Source: Reticulitermes lucifugus (taxonomy: Eukaryota; Arthropoda; Insecta; Blattodea; Rhinotermitidae). From it: a stretch of DNA of 32,534 nucleotides. Positions within the stretch are counted from its first letter, which is position 1. The number at the start of each line of letters is the position of its first letter. The notes under the pieces were generated by a model. The model saw only the letters and a program-made list of their open reading frames with translations. It made no database searches and was not told the DNA's origin. A program made the translations under genes and the position numbers. This document shows positions 1-9,066 of this stretch, piece after piece. Location of the stretch: NCBI GenBank assembly GCA_026260175.1, contig JAKCWW010006429.1:1-32534 (forward strand), given 5' to 3'.

Positions 1-68
1 CTATACCTCTACTCCCCCTCTGGGCCTTCATGGCCTGTTCTAGGGAGAACTTTACCTTTACTATTACG
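1..68 (+). repeat. 3' tail of tRNA-derived SINE (family A), cut by window edge
   Basis: The first ~68 bases are the reverse-complement match of the tail of the fuller SINE at 15084-15371: the same CTGTTCTAGGG block, the same tGGGCCTTCATGG block and the same TTTACC-type 3' end. The copy runs on the plus strand and its tRNA-related head would lie upstream of base 1. The two copies differ at scattered positions, so this is an old, diverged pair. Confidence 0.8.
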
Positions 69-1138
69 TGAAGGACACAGACTGTCAGACCATGGTCACT
101 TTTCCACCCGCCTGTTATCTCCTCCTCTTAGACCCGAATCATCTCAGGGTAGAGTTTCCAAACAACCCAAAATTTCGGCTTCACTTTAGAGCAAGACACC
201 TCATTTTAGTTAGTGACTTTAGTTATGAAGTGTAAGCCAAAAAAATGTGAAGCTGAATTGATTTATTTAATGGGGTTTCTTAACTATGGAATTATTGTTT
301 CGAAAGCACAGACGGTTACGAATTAACTGTGAATGACGTGGAATATACAGCTATATATGTATATATATATCACCCTCGTCTTCAATAGACCTAGAAGAGC
401 TACGAGCATAAAACTCAAGACACCAGATCTCCGCGCAGAAATTCGAAACTCAGAGATATCAAATACGAACTACTCTGAAAATTGCGATGAAAATATTGTA
501 ATGGGAGAGTAATTATATGTATGTGTAACTCCCCAATATTCTAATACACGTAGACTCAGAAACGCTTCTACAATAAAGCGTTAAGTTTACCTAAAGACGT
601 GGTGGCTAAAAACTCTTCAAAATAAGGGTAAAGGAGGCCTGTTCTTAATCCTGAAATGAAAGCTGCAAAGAAAATTATTCTCTGTATCCAAACGCTGCGG
701 CACGATGGCTTCTAACAGAGTGCAACCACAGCTCCATGCATTCTTAACTGCAACATTAGAAGGACGGGATTTGTTAGCTTCCTGAATTTTATGGTAGGCC
801 AGTTAAGTCCCTGGACATGGTTGCGAAGACAAAAGTCCCTGCCCCTGGTGAGAACTGTCCCTATCTTTTGCAGTAAATATTACTGACTGAACTATCCCGC
901 TTATCGAAATATTTACAAAGTCGCTTGCATATAATTTATGTGACGTCACAAATATTGCACAATTGGGTTCGCGTTCATCGATAGTACTTCGATAACTTGG
1001 GTTTAGCATTACTGTACTTGCACAGGCCGCCAAGATGGGAGATGTATGCACTGGAAGTAAGCTGCACCTCAGCAGTCTCTTAGTAGCAAGCATAACAACC
1101 GAAAATGTAAACATCAGTAGCAATATCCTCAAGTGAAA
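69..1138. other. No gene recognised; AT-rich unique-looking DNA
   Basis: I see no coding gene, RNA gene or clear repeat here apart from a short AT tract near 345-372. A minus-strand frame of 109 codons at 803-1132 starts with a hydrophobic stretch (MRILLLMFTFSVVMLA) that could pass for a signal peptide. It has no domain I recognise, no supporting context, and abuts a minisatellite, so I treat it as chance. Confidence 0.6.
939..950. promoter_or_regulatory. Full CRE palindrome (TGACGTCA)
   Basis: TGTGACGTCACA is a 12-bp perfect palindrome whose core is the full cAMP-response element bound by CREB/ATF bZIP proteins. No transcription unit can be recognised beside it. An 8-bp motif can occur by chance in 32 kb, so a regulatory role is only possible. 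Confidence 0.15.
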
Positions 1139-1722
1139 ATGTTAATGGAACACAAGGTATTAATTCTTTTGTAAAATGTTAGTAGGTCCAAAGGTAGGAG
1201 TGTACAATTCTTTATAAAATGTTAGTAGGTCCACAGGTATGAGTGTACAATCCTTTCTAAAATTTTAATAGGTCCACAGGTATGAGTGTACAATTCTTTA
1301 TAAAATGTTAGTAGGTACACAGGTATGAGTGTACAATCCTTTATACTCGTAAAATTTTAGTAGGTCCACAGGTATGAGTGTACAATCCTTTATAAAATTT
1401 TAGTAGGTCCACAGGTATGAGTGTACAATCCTTTATAAAATTTTAGTAGGACCACAGGTATGAGTGTACAATCCTTTATAAAATGTTAGTAGGTNCACNG
1501 GTATGAGTGTACAATCCTTTATAAAATGTTAGTAGGTCCACGGGTATGAGTGTACAATCCTTTATAAAATGTTAGTAGGTACACAGGTATGAGTGTACAA
1601 TCCTTTATAAAATGTTAGTAGGTTTACAGATGTGTACGTGCAGTCGTTTATAAAATGTTTGTAGGTCACGAGATACGTAGGTACAGTCATGTATAAAATT
1701 GTGTAAGGTCCACAGATTTCTA
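1139..1722. repeat. 43-bp minisatellite, about 13 copies
   Basis: A 43-bp unit repeats head to tail. It contains TTTATAAAATGTTAGTAGG, then TCCACAGGTATGAG and TGTACAATCC. The AGTAGG landmark falls at 1181, 1224, 1267, 1310, 1359, 1402, 1445, 1488, 1531, 1574, 1617 and 1660, so spacing is exactly 43 except for one 49-bp step caused by a small insertion near 1345. A degenerate copy precedes the first landmark. Central copies are almost identical while the outer ones decay, especially after 1620. Two N bases (1495, 1499) lie inside. The 60-codon minus-strand frame across it is a by-product of the repeat. Confidence 0.97.
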
Positions 1723-3154
1723 GATACCTTCTAACCACGAGCAACGCGTTCCTGCTTTGTACTCGGGAATGTCCCAGGTTTAAATCTCAATTATCCTGAA
1801 GGCATTCTTTATGGTTTCGCTTAGTCCATAATAATGGAGTAGTACCTCAGAGTAGAAAACGAAGAATTCCTTCCCTTTCTTTCCAGTTCATTTTCCAAAA
1901 TCATCCCACTATTTATGCTGTTTAGTCTCTTCTACTGATAATCTAGTTTATAACACCATACACAAACACTAACACATAAATAAACAAATAGTAAATAAGT
2001 AAATAAATTTTGTAAATGCAAATTCAGTGCTCCTGGAACACCTTGGTTCTATGACAATACATAAAATAGGAACGTTCGCTGTGTGCACCCATGAATAAGG
2101 CCCATAGACCTACAAGGAAAAATCAGCATTAGAGAATTAAAAATACAATCGCATATATTGCAGAAGGTTTTTATTTTCCAAATTTCAATTCGCTTGTTTC
2201 ATCTAAAATGAGGTCCTAAAATACTTGCCTGAAGTTACTTGTACCAAAGTTATGTAAGTTTCTTACTTATAATCCTGACCCAAATCTACTCACATTCATA
2301 TCGTGCAGCACCCTTGCGGCTACAGCTAGCTCAGTAATCTAACATTTAATATCAGTGGCAGCGCAAATCCAACTCCGAGCGAAACCCCAAAATCACGTGT
2401 TACAGTCCCTCTCGGGACATGGACGCTCGGCCGCCTTTTTCCCTAAAATAGGCCTCACACTTTTTATCTTAGGATTACTACCTTCTGTCAAGGCAGGATT
2501 TAGAAAAATACTACTATTAGAAGAGCCCAAGTTCCAAATCCAGCTGCAACATAAAGAAAAAACTATAAGTAAAAGGTAAGTTGTGCCTACGTGTAAGCAC
2601 CACGCCATGAAGATACATTGGGGGCAAGTGGATATAAGCCTCGGGCATATTTAACTTCGGAAGCGAATGGAGGCAGGTGGATAGTTTCATAATCCGGCAT
2701 CTTTACCGCCGGGAAAAAGACACCACAGCGCGAATTGGACAGGAGACTGAGTGGTCTCCAAAGTCGCTCCAGGCTAGGGGGAGGGGGGGGGGGATAGCGA
2801 AAATGTACCCTGCTCCTAGCAGCAGTCTATCTACGTTCTTCTAACCTGTAACCATTCTGCTTCATAACTGAACAACACACAAAAAAGGTCAGGAATTCTT
2901 AACGGAATTTTAAGGTAAAGTACGTAGATTCCTAAGCGAATTAATTTTTATTTAATAAATGTGTGTTTTATTACAGAAATATTTACGATGCACGCACCGC
3001 GTTACCAAGGCGCAAAAGAGCTCTTAGTGTTCATTAGGTATAAGGACAATAAGCTGCGCGCAGTGTGTTCAGTGAGGGCCGTATTGTAAGGCGAGCTGAT
3101 GGCGCAAGGCTGTGACTACAAAACTGCAATGTTTGCCGTCTCTTGAGTATGAGA
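1723..3154. other. No gene recognised
   Basis: A plus-strand frame from a GTG at 2355 runs to 2579 and ends on AAAAG|GTAAGT, a good 5' splice-site match at 2575/2576. The local sequence is somewhat GC-richer (2340-2440). I recognise no domain in the translation, and a single donor-like match is weak evidence, so I do not call an exon. A G-run at 2777-2793 is listed separately. Confidence 0.5.
2777..2793 (+). repeat. G-run, G-quadruplex-capable
   Basis: Five G, one A, then eleven G on the plus strand. This is a short guanine-rich tract able in principle to form a quadruplex. It is simple sequence with no visible link to a gene. Confidence 0.8.
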
Positions 3155-3173
3155 AGAGAGAGAGAGAGAGGAG
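3155..3173. repeat. (GA)n microsatellite
   Basis: An uninterrupted run of GA dinucleotides within a moderately GC-rich patch. Confidence 0.9.
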
Positions 3174-3949
3174 CGCAGCCATTCATAGAATAAATGAACA
3201 GCAATTGAGGCTGGTTTAATGATCGCTGAAGACAATCGTCATTCCCGTTTACCAGCAAGAGGACGACTTTGGAGGTCATTTTGCTTCTACTGGGGAACAG
3301 AATGTCTTGTGTTCACTCAGCTTGCTTGCAATGGTGGACCCGTCGTCTGTGTTAACGCCTGTTTTAAAGTGTGCATCGTCGGGTTCCATGTTATTTCCGC
3401 TTTTGTTTAAAGTGCTACGTATGAGCTTGTTACGAAGAGTTATTTAATAGCAAAGAGAATTAAAAAGCATAAAGTGCGACACAAATGAACAGCAAAGCTT
3501 ATGTATTATCTTGGGCAGACATTCCTGGTAAGCATATCAGTGTACCAGGGAAGGTCATGCCAAGAAAGCAAACGTGTGTGTATTTGTATATTAAACTATT
3601 ACCGCTACAATGCATCAGAATTTATTTACGTCTCTCACTTTACCGAACAGAGGCCTGAAGCTCTGTATTATTTAGTGGACTGGACCTAGTGTATCGCCAG
3701 CATCATTCTCTAAAAGGGTATATTATTCTTTGCGAACACTTTCCATGCTATAAATGAGAGATATCATTAGACCTTTCACTTTACAATTACGTAGACTGAA
3801 GGTGTCTGGGAACAGAATGTTAAGAAATGTATCCAAATACGAGAAGAACCAAAAGTGTTATGCAGAAAAGTTGCATAATGAGTTTCATAGTTGGTACTCT
3901 TTATCGGATACTAGTAGCGGGATCAAGTCAAGGATAATGAGATAGGAAG
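3174..3949. other. No gene recognised
   Basis: The part to about 3400 has slightly higher GC than its surroundings but carries no recognisable coding or RNA signal. Short frames at 3219-3410, 3501-3689 and 3754-3945 have no recognisable domains. Confidence 0.5.
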
Positions 3950-4093
3950 CAAGCGACATGAAAAATACATATAAAATTTTGGATGGAAAACCTGAAGGAA
4001 AGAGAGCTTTCAGGAGACGAGTTAGCTCAGGACAGTATTGAGAGGCGGGCTGTTCTGAACACGGTAAAATTTTCGGTTCCTTGAGCGACGAAA
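3950..4093 (+). pseudogene. LINE ORF2 C-terminal tail, internally deleted remnant
   Basis: The plus strand reads NTYKILDGKPEGKRAFRRR, which matches the tail of insect LINE ORF2 proteins and the copies at 6108-6482 and 8825-9066 (each has GKPE or GRPEG followed by the basic run). Right after the basic run the DNA jumps to TTAGCTCAGGACA and then GGTTCCTTGAG. These resemble the later part of the same tail, which ends in a Val-Pro then stop. The part in between, normally carrying the GRPRRRW...DNIKMDL block, is missing, so this copy has an internal deletion of several dozen codons plus frameshifts. It is 5'-truncated and dead. The protein family is a non-LTR reverse transcriptase; this C-terminal segment lies beyond the catalytic domain. 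Confidence 0.6.
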
Positions 4094-4814
4094 ATTATCT
4101 TGGCAAACCGAGAGAATCTACTTTTCTCAAGAAGTACTCAGAGCCATGATGTTGGTAAAAAGAACGCACAGGAACCGAAGTTCATAAAGTCTAAGACGAA
4201 TGGGCTTCAAATCTGACTCGTCTGCTCGAAGATTTATGCTTAGCCGCAAGGCAGCTGCGTGGTACCTCTGATCTGACGAAACTCAGCAGTGCTACTGAAC
4301 GGAGTACTTGACTGCTTCATGCAAATGACTAATCTGACAAAGTGCTCCTGTTGCCCCCCCCCCTGCAATTACAACTGTCTATTCAACCATGTAATCGTAA
4401 TGGACGAACAGTAACTCCATGGTCGCTCCGTTACATCGCTTCAGACAGCAGTGTGTTTGTTCTGTTGCAGTAAATCCTTAGCTTTATTATAATCTGGACC
4501 ACAATCGAAACTGAACTACAGAACTACACAGGCTACGCTTTACTGCGACCGAATTAGTGTTTCCGATATAATAGATTCTGATCTAATTACATCCCCAGAC
4601 CAATTTTCTTTAATTCCCCACAACAGCTGTGTTACTGATTAAATATGAAGCTGAATAAGGCCACATACGGAACATATTAGCCACTGAATACAGCACAGCA
4701 TACGGATTAAATAAACAATATATTATGCAGTTAACATAATTATTCTTCAAGTATATAACAGTAGAAAGAAGCAAGACCCACTCATTTGGTGTACAAATAT
4801 TTCTCAAATGCGTT
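4094..4814. other. No gene recognised
   Basis: AT-rich sequence with one ten-base C-run at 4354-4363. A minus-strand frame at 4610-4843 has no recognisable domain. I see nothing else. Confidence 0.55.
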
Positions 4815-6055
4815 CTTTGTGACTTCGTAACCTTCACGTGCAAGTCGCTTTGCGAATGAGTGGCAGACTGTCCGCCTTGGTGTACAGCCCTCTCTGGGGT
4901 TCATGACTTTCAGTTCTGACAATTTTTGAAAAGGGAATAAATACTAACACTGCCTCATCTTCTTCAAACAGAACTTCACTGTGATCAATCATATTCCGCT
5001 GTAAGAGAGTTGTCACCTTGAACATGACGCCAAGTGGAGAAATGTTTACAATGGGCGCTTGGACTAACTGACCTGGTTTGTGAGCCTGATGCTGCATAGG
5101 AGGCCGAAGGATCGTCCTCTCTATCAGATTTGGCTGTATTTGCTGATTTTGGCACAGCTGAGTTTTATGAAGCGCGTTATTGTGCAGTGCCGCCGTGCAG
5201 GATTGGCCTGGAAAGGCGTCACTATAGGAGAACATCCTTCCTGTTGTCCTTTTGGGGAATATTTTGAGTTCTCCATATCATTTTCTCCTTCACGTGGCTG
5301 CAAACTCGGTAGTTGGAGGGCTGTGGTCGCTGCATTTTCTTCACGCTGCACTTGCAGCAGTTAGGAGTAGAAGGTCCGATTTCTTTCAGAGGGCATTCTT
5401 TGTGCCGGTAGCTCCGTCCACACAAGCAACCACGTAAAAGTCAAAAAGTTGTCCCTATACAGGCCTGGACAGGCCCTTAGAGCTCCAGGAATTTGAGGCT
5501 CCCAGAATTTCTGGACAATCGGTAAACGAAGGTTGCAAGGTTGTCAGCCCTATGCACCGGCCACCTTTACCCCCAGGAGAGAACCCTGTTTTTCATATCT
5601 GTTAGAAGCTGAGTCGATCCCAGGGCCATATTGCGGCAAGCAAATAGGTGTTTGCTGGAATTTGACCAGATACGACAGAATAGTTGATTGTTGTAACACT
5701 GTCAGGCCCTTCTGGCACGTGCATAACTCCACTTTATGGTATAGCAAAATTTCTTAGTCTGAATATTCTTGAAGTTTTTTATTCCTGTGGATTGTGACCA
5801 GAAATAATGGGGAATTTAACAGGTAATATTATTTTCCTTGTGACATTTTCTTTGAGCTCATCTCTTTTACGTTTATGACATCAAAATCCGGTTCGACAAG
5901 AGAGCTATAAATTTCTTCTGCAGGAGTTTCTGGAAGTAGACGTTGTTTTACGGTTTTTATGGGTTGTTCTGGTGTTGGATAAAAGCGAAGTATTTCTGTA
6001 TTTGAGTCAGTACTGTTTAATGGTGTTTCTATACGCATGACTTTGGCTCCTCACT
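4815..6055 (-). pseudogene. jockey-like LINE ORF1 (gag-like, zinc-knuckle protein) remnant, split by a SINE
   Basis: Read on the minus strand, the pieces follow the domain order of jockey-type ORF1 proteins, the nucleic-acid-binding partner of the LINE reverse transcriptase. First, 6038-5829 contains FYPTPEQPIKTVKQRLLPE and then TPAEEIYSSL...DFDVINVKEM, the signature of the domain that precedes the zinc knuckles (PRE_C2HC). Next, 5829-5644 reads LFLVTIHRNKK and, after frameshifts, QCYN and IWSN, the decayed first knuckle. A SINE then interrupts at 5430-5636. After it, 5422-5222 gives CGRSYRHKECP and NCCKC...PSNYRVCSHVKE, matching the second and third CCHC knuckles. After another frameshift near 5230 the Gln-rich tail follows (FSYSDAFPGQS onward, to about 4834). 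In-frame stops and at least three frame changes show it is dead. No adjoining ORF2 follows downstream. I recalled the family from its motifs, without a search. Confidence 0.72.
5430..5636 (-). repeat. tRNA-derived SINE (family B), 5'-truncated, inserted in LINE ORF1
   Basis: The reverse complement shares long blocks with the copies at 16596-16815 and 16816-17108: GGCCGGTGCATAGGGCTGAC, the AACCTT block, GATTGTCCAGAAATTCTGGG, and AAGGGCCTGTCCAGGCCTGT. The tRNA-like head is missing. The copy is bounded by CAAGCAA at 5423-5429 and again at 5637-5643, a perfect 7-bp target-site duplication. The interrupted sequence is the ORF1 zinc-knuckle region, so the SINE is younger than the LINE remnant. Confidence 0.85.
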
Positions 6056-6107
6056 TAGTGCTTCTTAACTTGGTGTCATTTTTTTCTGCCCTAAGTGTTT
6101 ATACTTA

Positions 6108-6482
6108 CTAGTTAAACTACCTAACTAACTCCATGGAGCAGAGTCCTTCTTGAGAAATTAACAGGTCGTCAGCTAGTCAAGAAATTCTTCGAATTTTATG
6201 GAACTCGATGGTTCATTACCGCATTCAGAAGAGCCCGCCACCTGTCCCTATCCTGAGCCATATCAATCCAGTCCATGCCCCCCATCCCACTTCTTGAAGA
6301 TCCATTTTAATATTATCCTGCCATCTACGTCTGGGTCTTCCAAATGGTCTCCTTCCCTCAGGTCTCCCCACCAAAATCCTGCATGTACCTCTCCCCTCCT
6401 CCATACATGCTACATGCAACACCCACTTCATTTTTCTTGATTTGATCACTCGAATAATATTTGGTGATGGTTTATATATACT
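6108..6482 (-). pseudogene. LINE ORF2 C-terminal tail and 3' end
   Basis: The minus-strand frame reads [36 protein letters not shown], and then [19 protein letters not shown]. This is the highly conserved C-terminal tail of a common group of insect LINE ORF2 proteins. After DLQEVGWG the frame slips, and the rest of the tail is readable only in another frame. DNA similarity to the plus-strand copy at 8825-9066 continues past the coding part through TTTCTTGACTAGCTGA, GACCTGTTA and TCTCAAGAAGGA. This marks a shared 3' region and shows the two copies are the same family. The copy is 5'-truncated to a few hundred bases, as is usual for target-primed reverse transcription. It lies only ~50 bp upstream (in minus-strand sense) of the ORF1 remnant. 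Confidence 0.85.
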
Positions 6483-8692
6483 AAACAAATTTACTGTTGA
6501 GGTTAGTACTAGTACATCGCGCGGCAGCCTACCTGCTATGTTGACCTAGTGTTGATACATTTCCTGTAGCGTATAATGTCAGTGACCAAAGTCTTGTAAA
6601 TGCAGGAAATCTGTCTGAAATAAACCGAATTCCTTTACTTCGGCAATCAGTACTTTTGGTTGTTACATTCTGTCACTGTTCGCAGGAGGCGACATTCAAT
6701 TAAAATGTGCTCCAAAATGTTGGTTGTATACATATGTGTACATGCATGCATGGATTGGAAAGTCTGAGTTGTCACGACCTTGTTTTCTGCGGTTCAAGAC
6801 TTCTTCAGTCTTATGCCGCCATGACTGATAACTTCAGCCATTTCGAAGGATCGTAGCGCTTCATCTTCAGGGTCAAGAAAAGACGAATATAGTTGGAATA
6901 AAATTATAATTTCTCAAAGATTGGAACAGAAGGTTATTTGAACAAACATGAATGCAAATATCAACTGCTTACAACTAATATAATATAATTTAAAAGCCAT
7001 ACATATGTCTCCCTCTACAATCACGATCTTCAAATTAACTTTAAAACGAAGTTCGTTTATTATGATTCTGCCCGTAGAAGCTAAGTTATCCTGACATATA
7101 CAGTTTTCATCAGCATCGGCCCTCAAAACACACAATTTACAGGCATCTCAAATGGAATTCTATCACATTTCTCAAAGACGTCTTATCGCATTAAAAACGT
7201 ATAAACCCACACGTCAAAAAATATGCTTCTCATCAGTATTCATGAACTTTTACTCGCATGCTTTCCGACGCGCCTCGTACAGAAAGTGAAAATATAAAGC
7301 CTAGACGTGCGTGTGCAATATAGCGTTTCTACAGTTGATTAAGTTCTGCAGCAAATACTTTATGATTTTGTGAACTGTAAAATACTGTCCCTTGAGCCAA
7401 CATAGTTTTGAAACTGTAATAAATCTACATAAGGACCAATGAATAATAAACAATTTTAAAACATATTTGAGAAGGGACTGCTGAAATACTAATTTCCCTC
7501 TTGAAATTTCCTTTAAGATTTTAGTTGCCATATGTTTAGCGTATAACAGTATGAAAGTATCTTAGTTCGAAACAGCACTAGCCTTACTCCCTTCTATTTA
7601 TTTCTGTTGTAAACTATCCATTACTACTTAAATAACTGCCAGATTGACTAACAAACAGGTAAGCAACTCAATATTACAAGTCTTTTTTTATGAGTTGTCA
7701 ATTTTAAGGTGGTAAACATATCACCCGAAACCTAAATATTTATCAAAGCCGTCAATTTAGCTAATCACTACTTTAGATTCTAAATAAGCGCGATTTAGTT
7801 CCCCCTTCCATAACGTCCCTTTACGTATCCATTTTGATACTACTCTCCAACCTCCGAAGTTATTTCTTCTCACGTACTGTTTTAGCTCTCAATGGTAGGT
7901 ATGTTTATGCTTCTACAATCTTAGCCATCTTCATTAATAATTCTACTATTAATGCTAAGCACGAAGAAAACCCACATCCCCTCCCTTAGTATGTCACCTT
8001 CGTCAGCTTCTGCTGCATCATTTGTTTTAGACCCACGTATTCTTCTTAGCATTTCTTTCAAAATGACTCTCACTTTCTGATCTCTCTTCAAAATGAAAGA
8101 CCAAGTTACGCATTTCTTTCAGTTGCATTATTCATAATTATCCTACATCCACCGACGCCTCCACAATATTCTGGAGAATTAACTGCCGGAGTTAGCTCCC
8201 TCTTTAACGAAAATTTATGCATCAAGAGGCCGTAATTATGCCTCGTAATTCCATTGTTATATGCTTCCATTGAATCTTCACTCCAAAAGAGCCTGTACGA
8301 AACAGCGAACGAATTAACGGAGTGAATTGTTTCCCAATTCCAAACAATACAGAAATGTTGGCTAACGGTATATTTCATTTGCTTCTCAGTCGCTCCATTT
8401 TAACCCTCTGAAGTGGAAATCTCACTATCAATGAGGAAAATCCTGTAACCACTTTAATTAACACTATCGGACCTACACGTCCCTAATGAAAAATATCTAA
8501 TATAATACCTTAAAGTTATGTCACAGTCATGCTTGTCAGTGACAGGGAAAGCATAGTTAGTGTTACTCCTTACTTCAGTCTATAAATTACTGTAATATTG
8601 GTGGGGCTTGTAGCACGTATACGAGGAAACAGAAGTGCATAGTTTATTTAATATTACACATTTTCCGTGCAGTTGTTTTGTACATACACGTT
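6483..8692. other. No gene recognised; AT-rich
   Basis: About 2.2 kb without a supportable gene, RNA or repeat. Short minus-strand frames at 6914-7135, 7301-7531 and 8106-8378 have no recognisable domains. A CAG|GTAAGC donor-like match near 7660 stands alone. Confidence 0.55.
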
Positions 8693-8810
8693 TATTTATT
8701 ACCAAATACTGCACAATAATTATATATGCTCCACATTTCGGCTGAAATACTCAGTCGAAACATGTAGGAGCATGTAAAACTATTGTGCAGTAGTTGGTAC
8801 TAAATACACT
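8693..8810. repeat. Imperfect inverted repeat (foldback), arms about 55 nt
   Basis: The left arm (TTACCAAATACTGCACAATA, then ATGCTCC and ACATTTCGGCTGA) is mirrored by the right arm (TCAGTCGAAACATGTAGGAG, then CATGTAAAACTATTGTGCAG and TAGTTGGTA). The centre is CTGAAATACTCAG. Arms match at roughly four positions in five, so the single strand could fold into one long hairpin. The CGAAACATGTAGGAGCA block near the centre resembles the terminal motif of some Penelope-like retroelement repeats. That resemblance is from memory and tentative. The element directly precedes a LINE fragment at 8825. Confidence 0.8.
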
Positions 8811-8824
8811 TGTTTATAGAAATG

Positions 8825-9066
8825 CATAGTGTTTTGGTTGGAAAACCTGAAGAAATGAAACCACTTGGAAGACCTAGATGGAAAGATAACATTACAATGC
8901 ATTTTTAAGAAAATAAAAGCGATATTGTGGAATGGATTCTTCTGGGACAATATTGTGGACTATTGGGGAGTTTTTGCATTCCATAAAATGCGGGGAGTTT
9001 CTTGACTAGCTGAGGACCTGTTACATTCTCGAGAAGGAGTCTGCCTCACGAATTTAGTTAAATTGT
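8825..9066 (+). pseudogene. LINE ORF2 C-terminal tail and 3' end
   Basis: The plus strand reads SVLVGKPEEMKPLGRPRWKD and then NITMHF before a stop. This is a decayed version of the same ORF2 tail seen on the minus strand at 6108-6482. DNA similarity continues in the 3' part: TTTCTTGACTAGCTGAGGAC, CTGTTACATTCTCGAGAAGG and AGTCTGC, before fading near 9066. The copy is 5'-truncated, has a stop soon after the GRPR block and cannot be functional. Confidence 0.78.

Noticed and set aside
803..1132. 109-codon minus frame with a hydrophobic N-terminus as a secreted protein
   Set aside because: Only the first ~16 residues look like a signal peptide. The rest has no recognisable features and the locus abuts a minisatellite.
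2355..2579. Plus-strand exon ending in a consensus donor at 2575/2576
   Set aside because: The translation is unrecognised, the frame starts with GTG rather than ATG, and no acceptor can be tied to it. Single donor matches are expected by chance in 32 kb.
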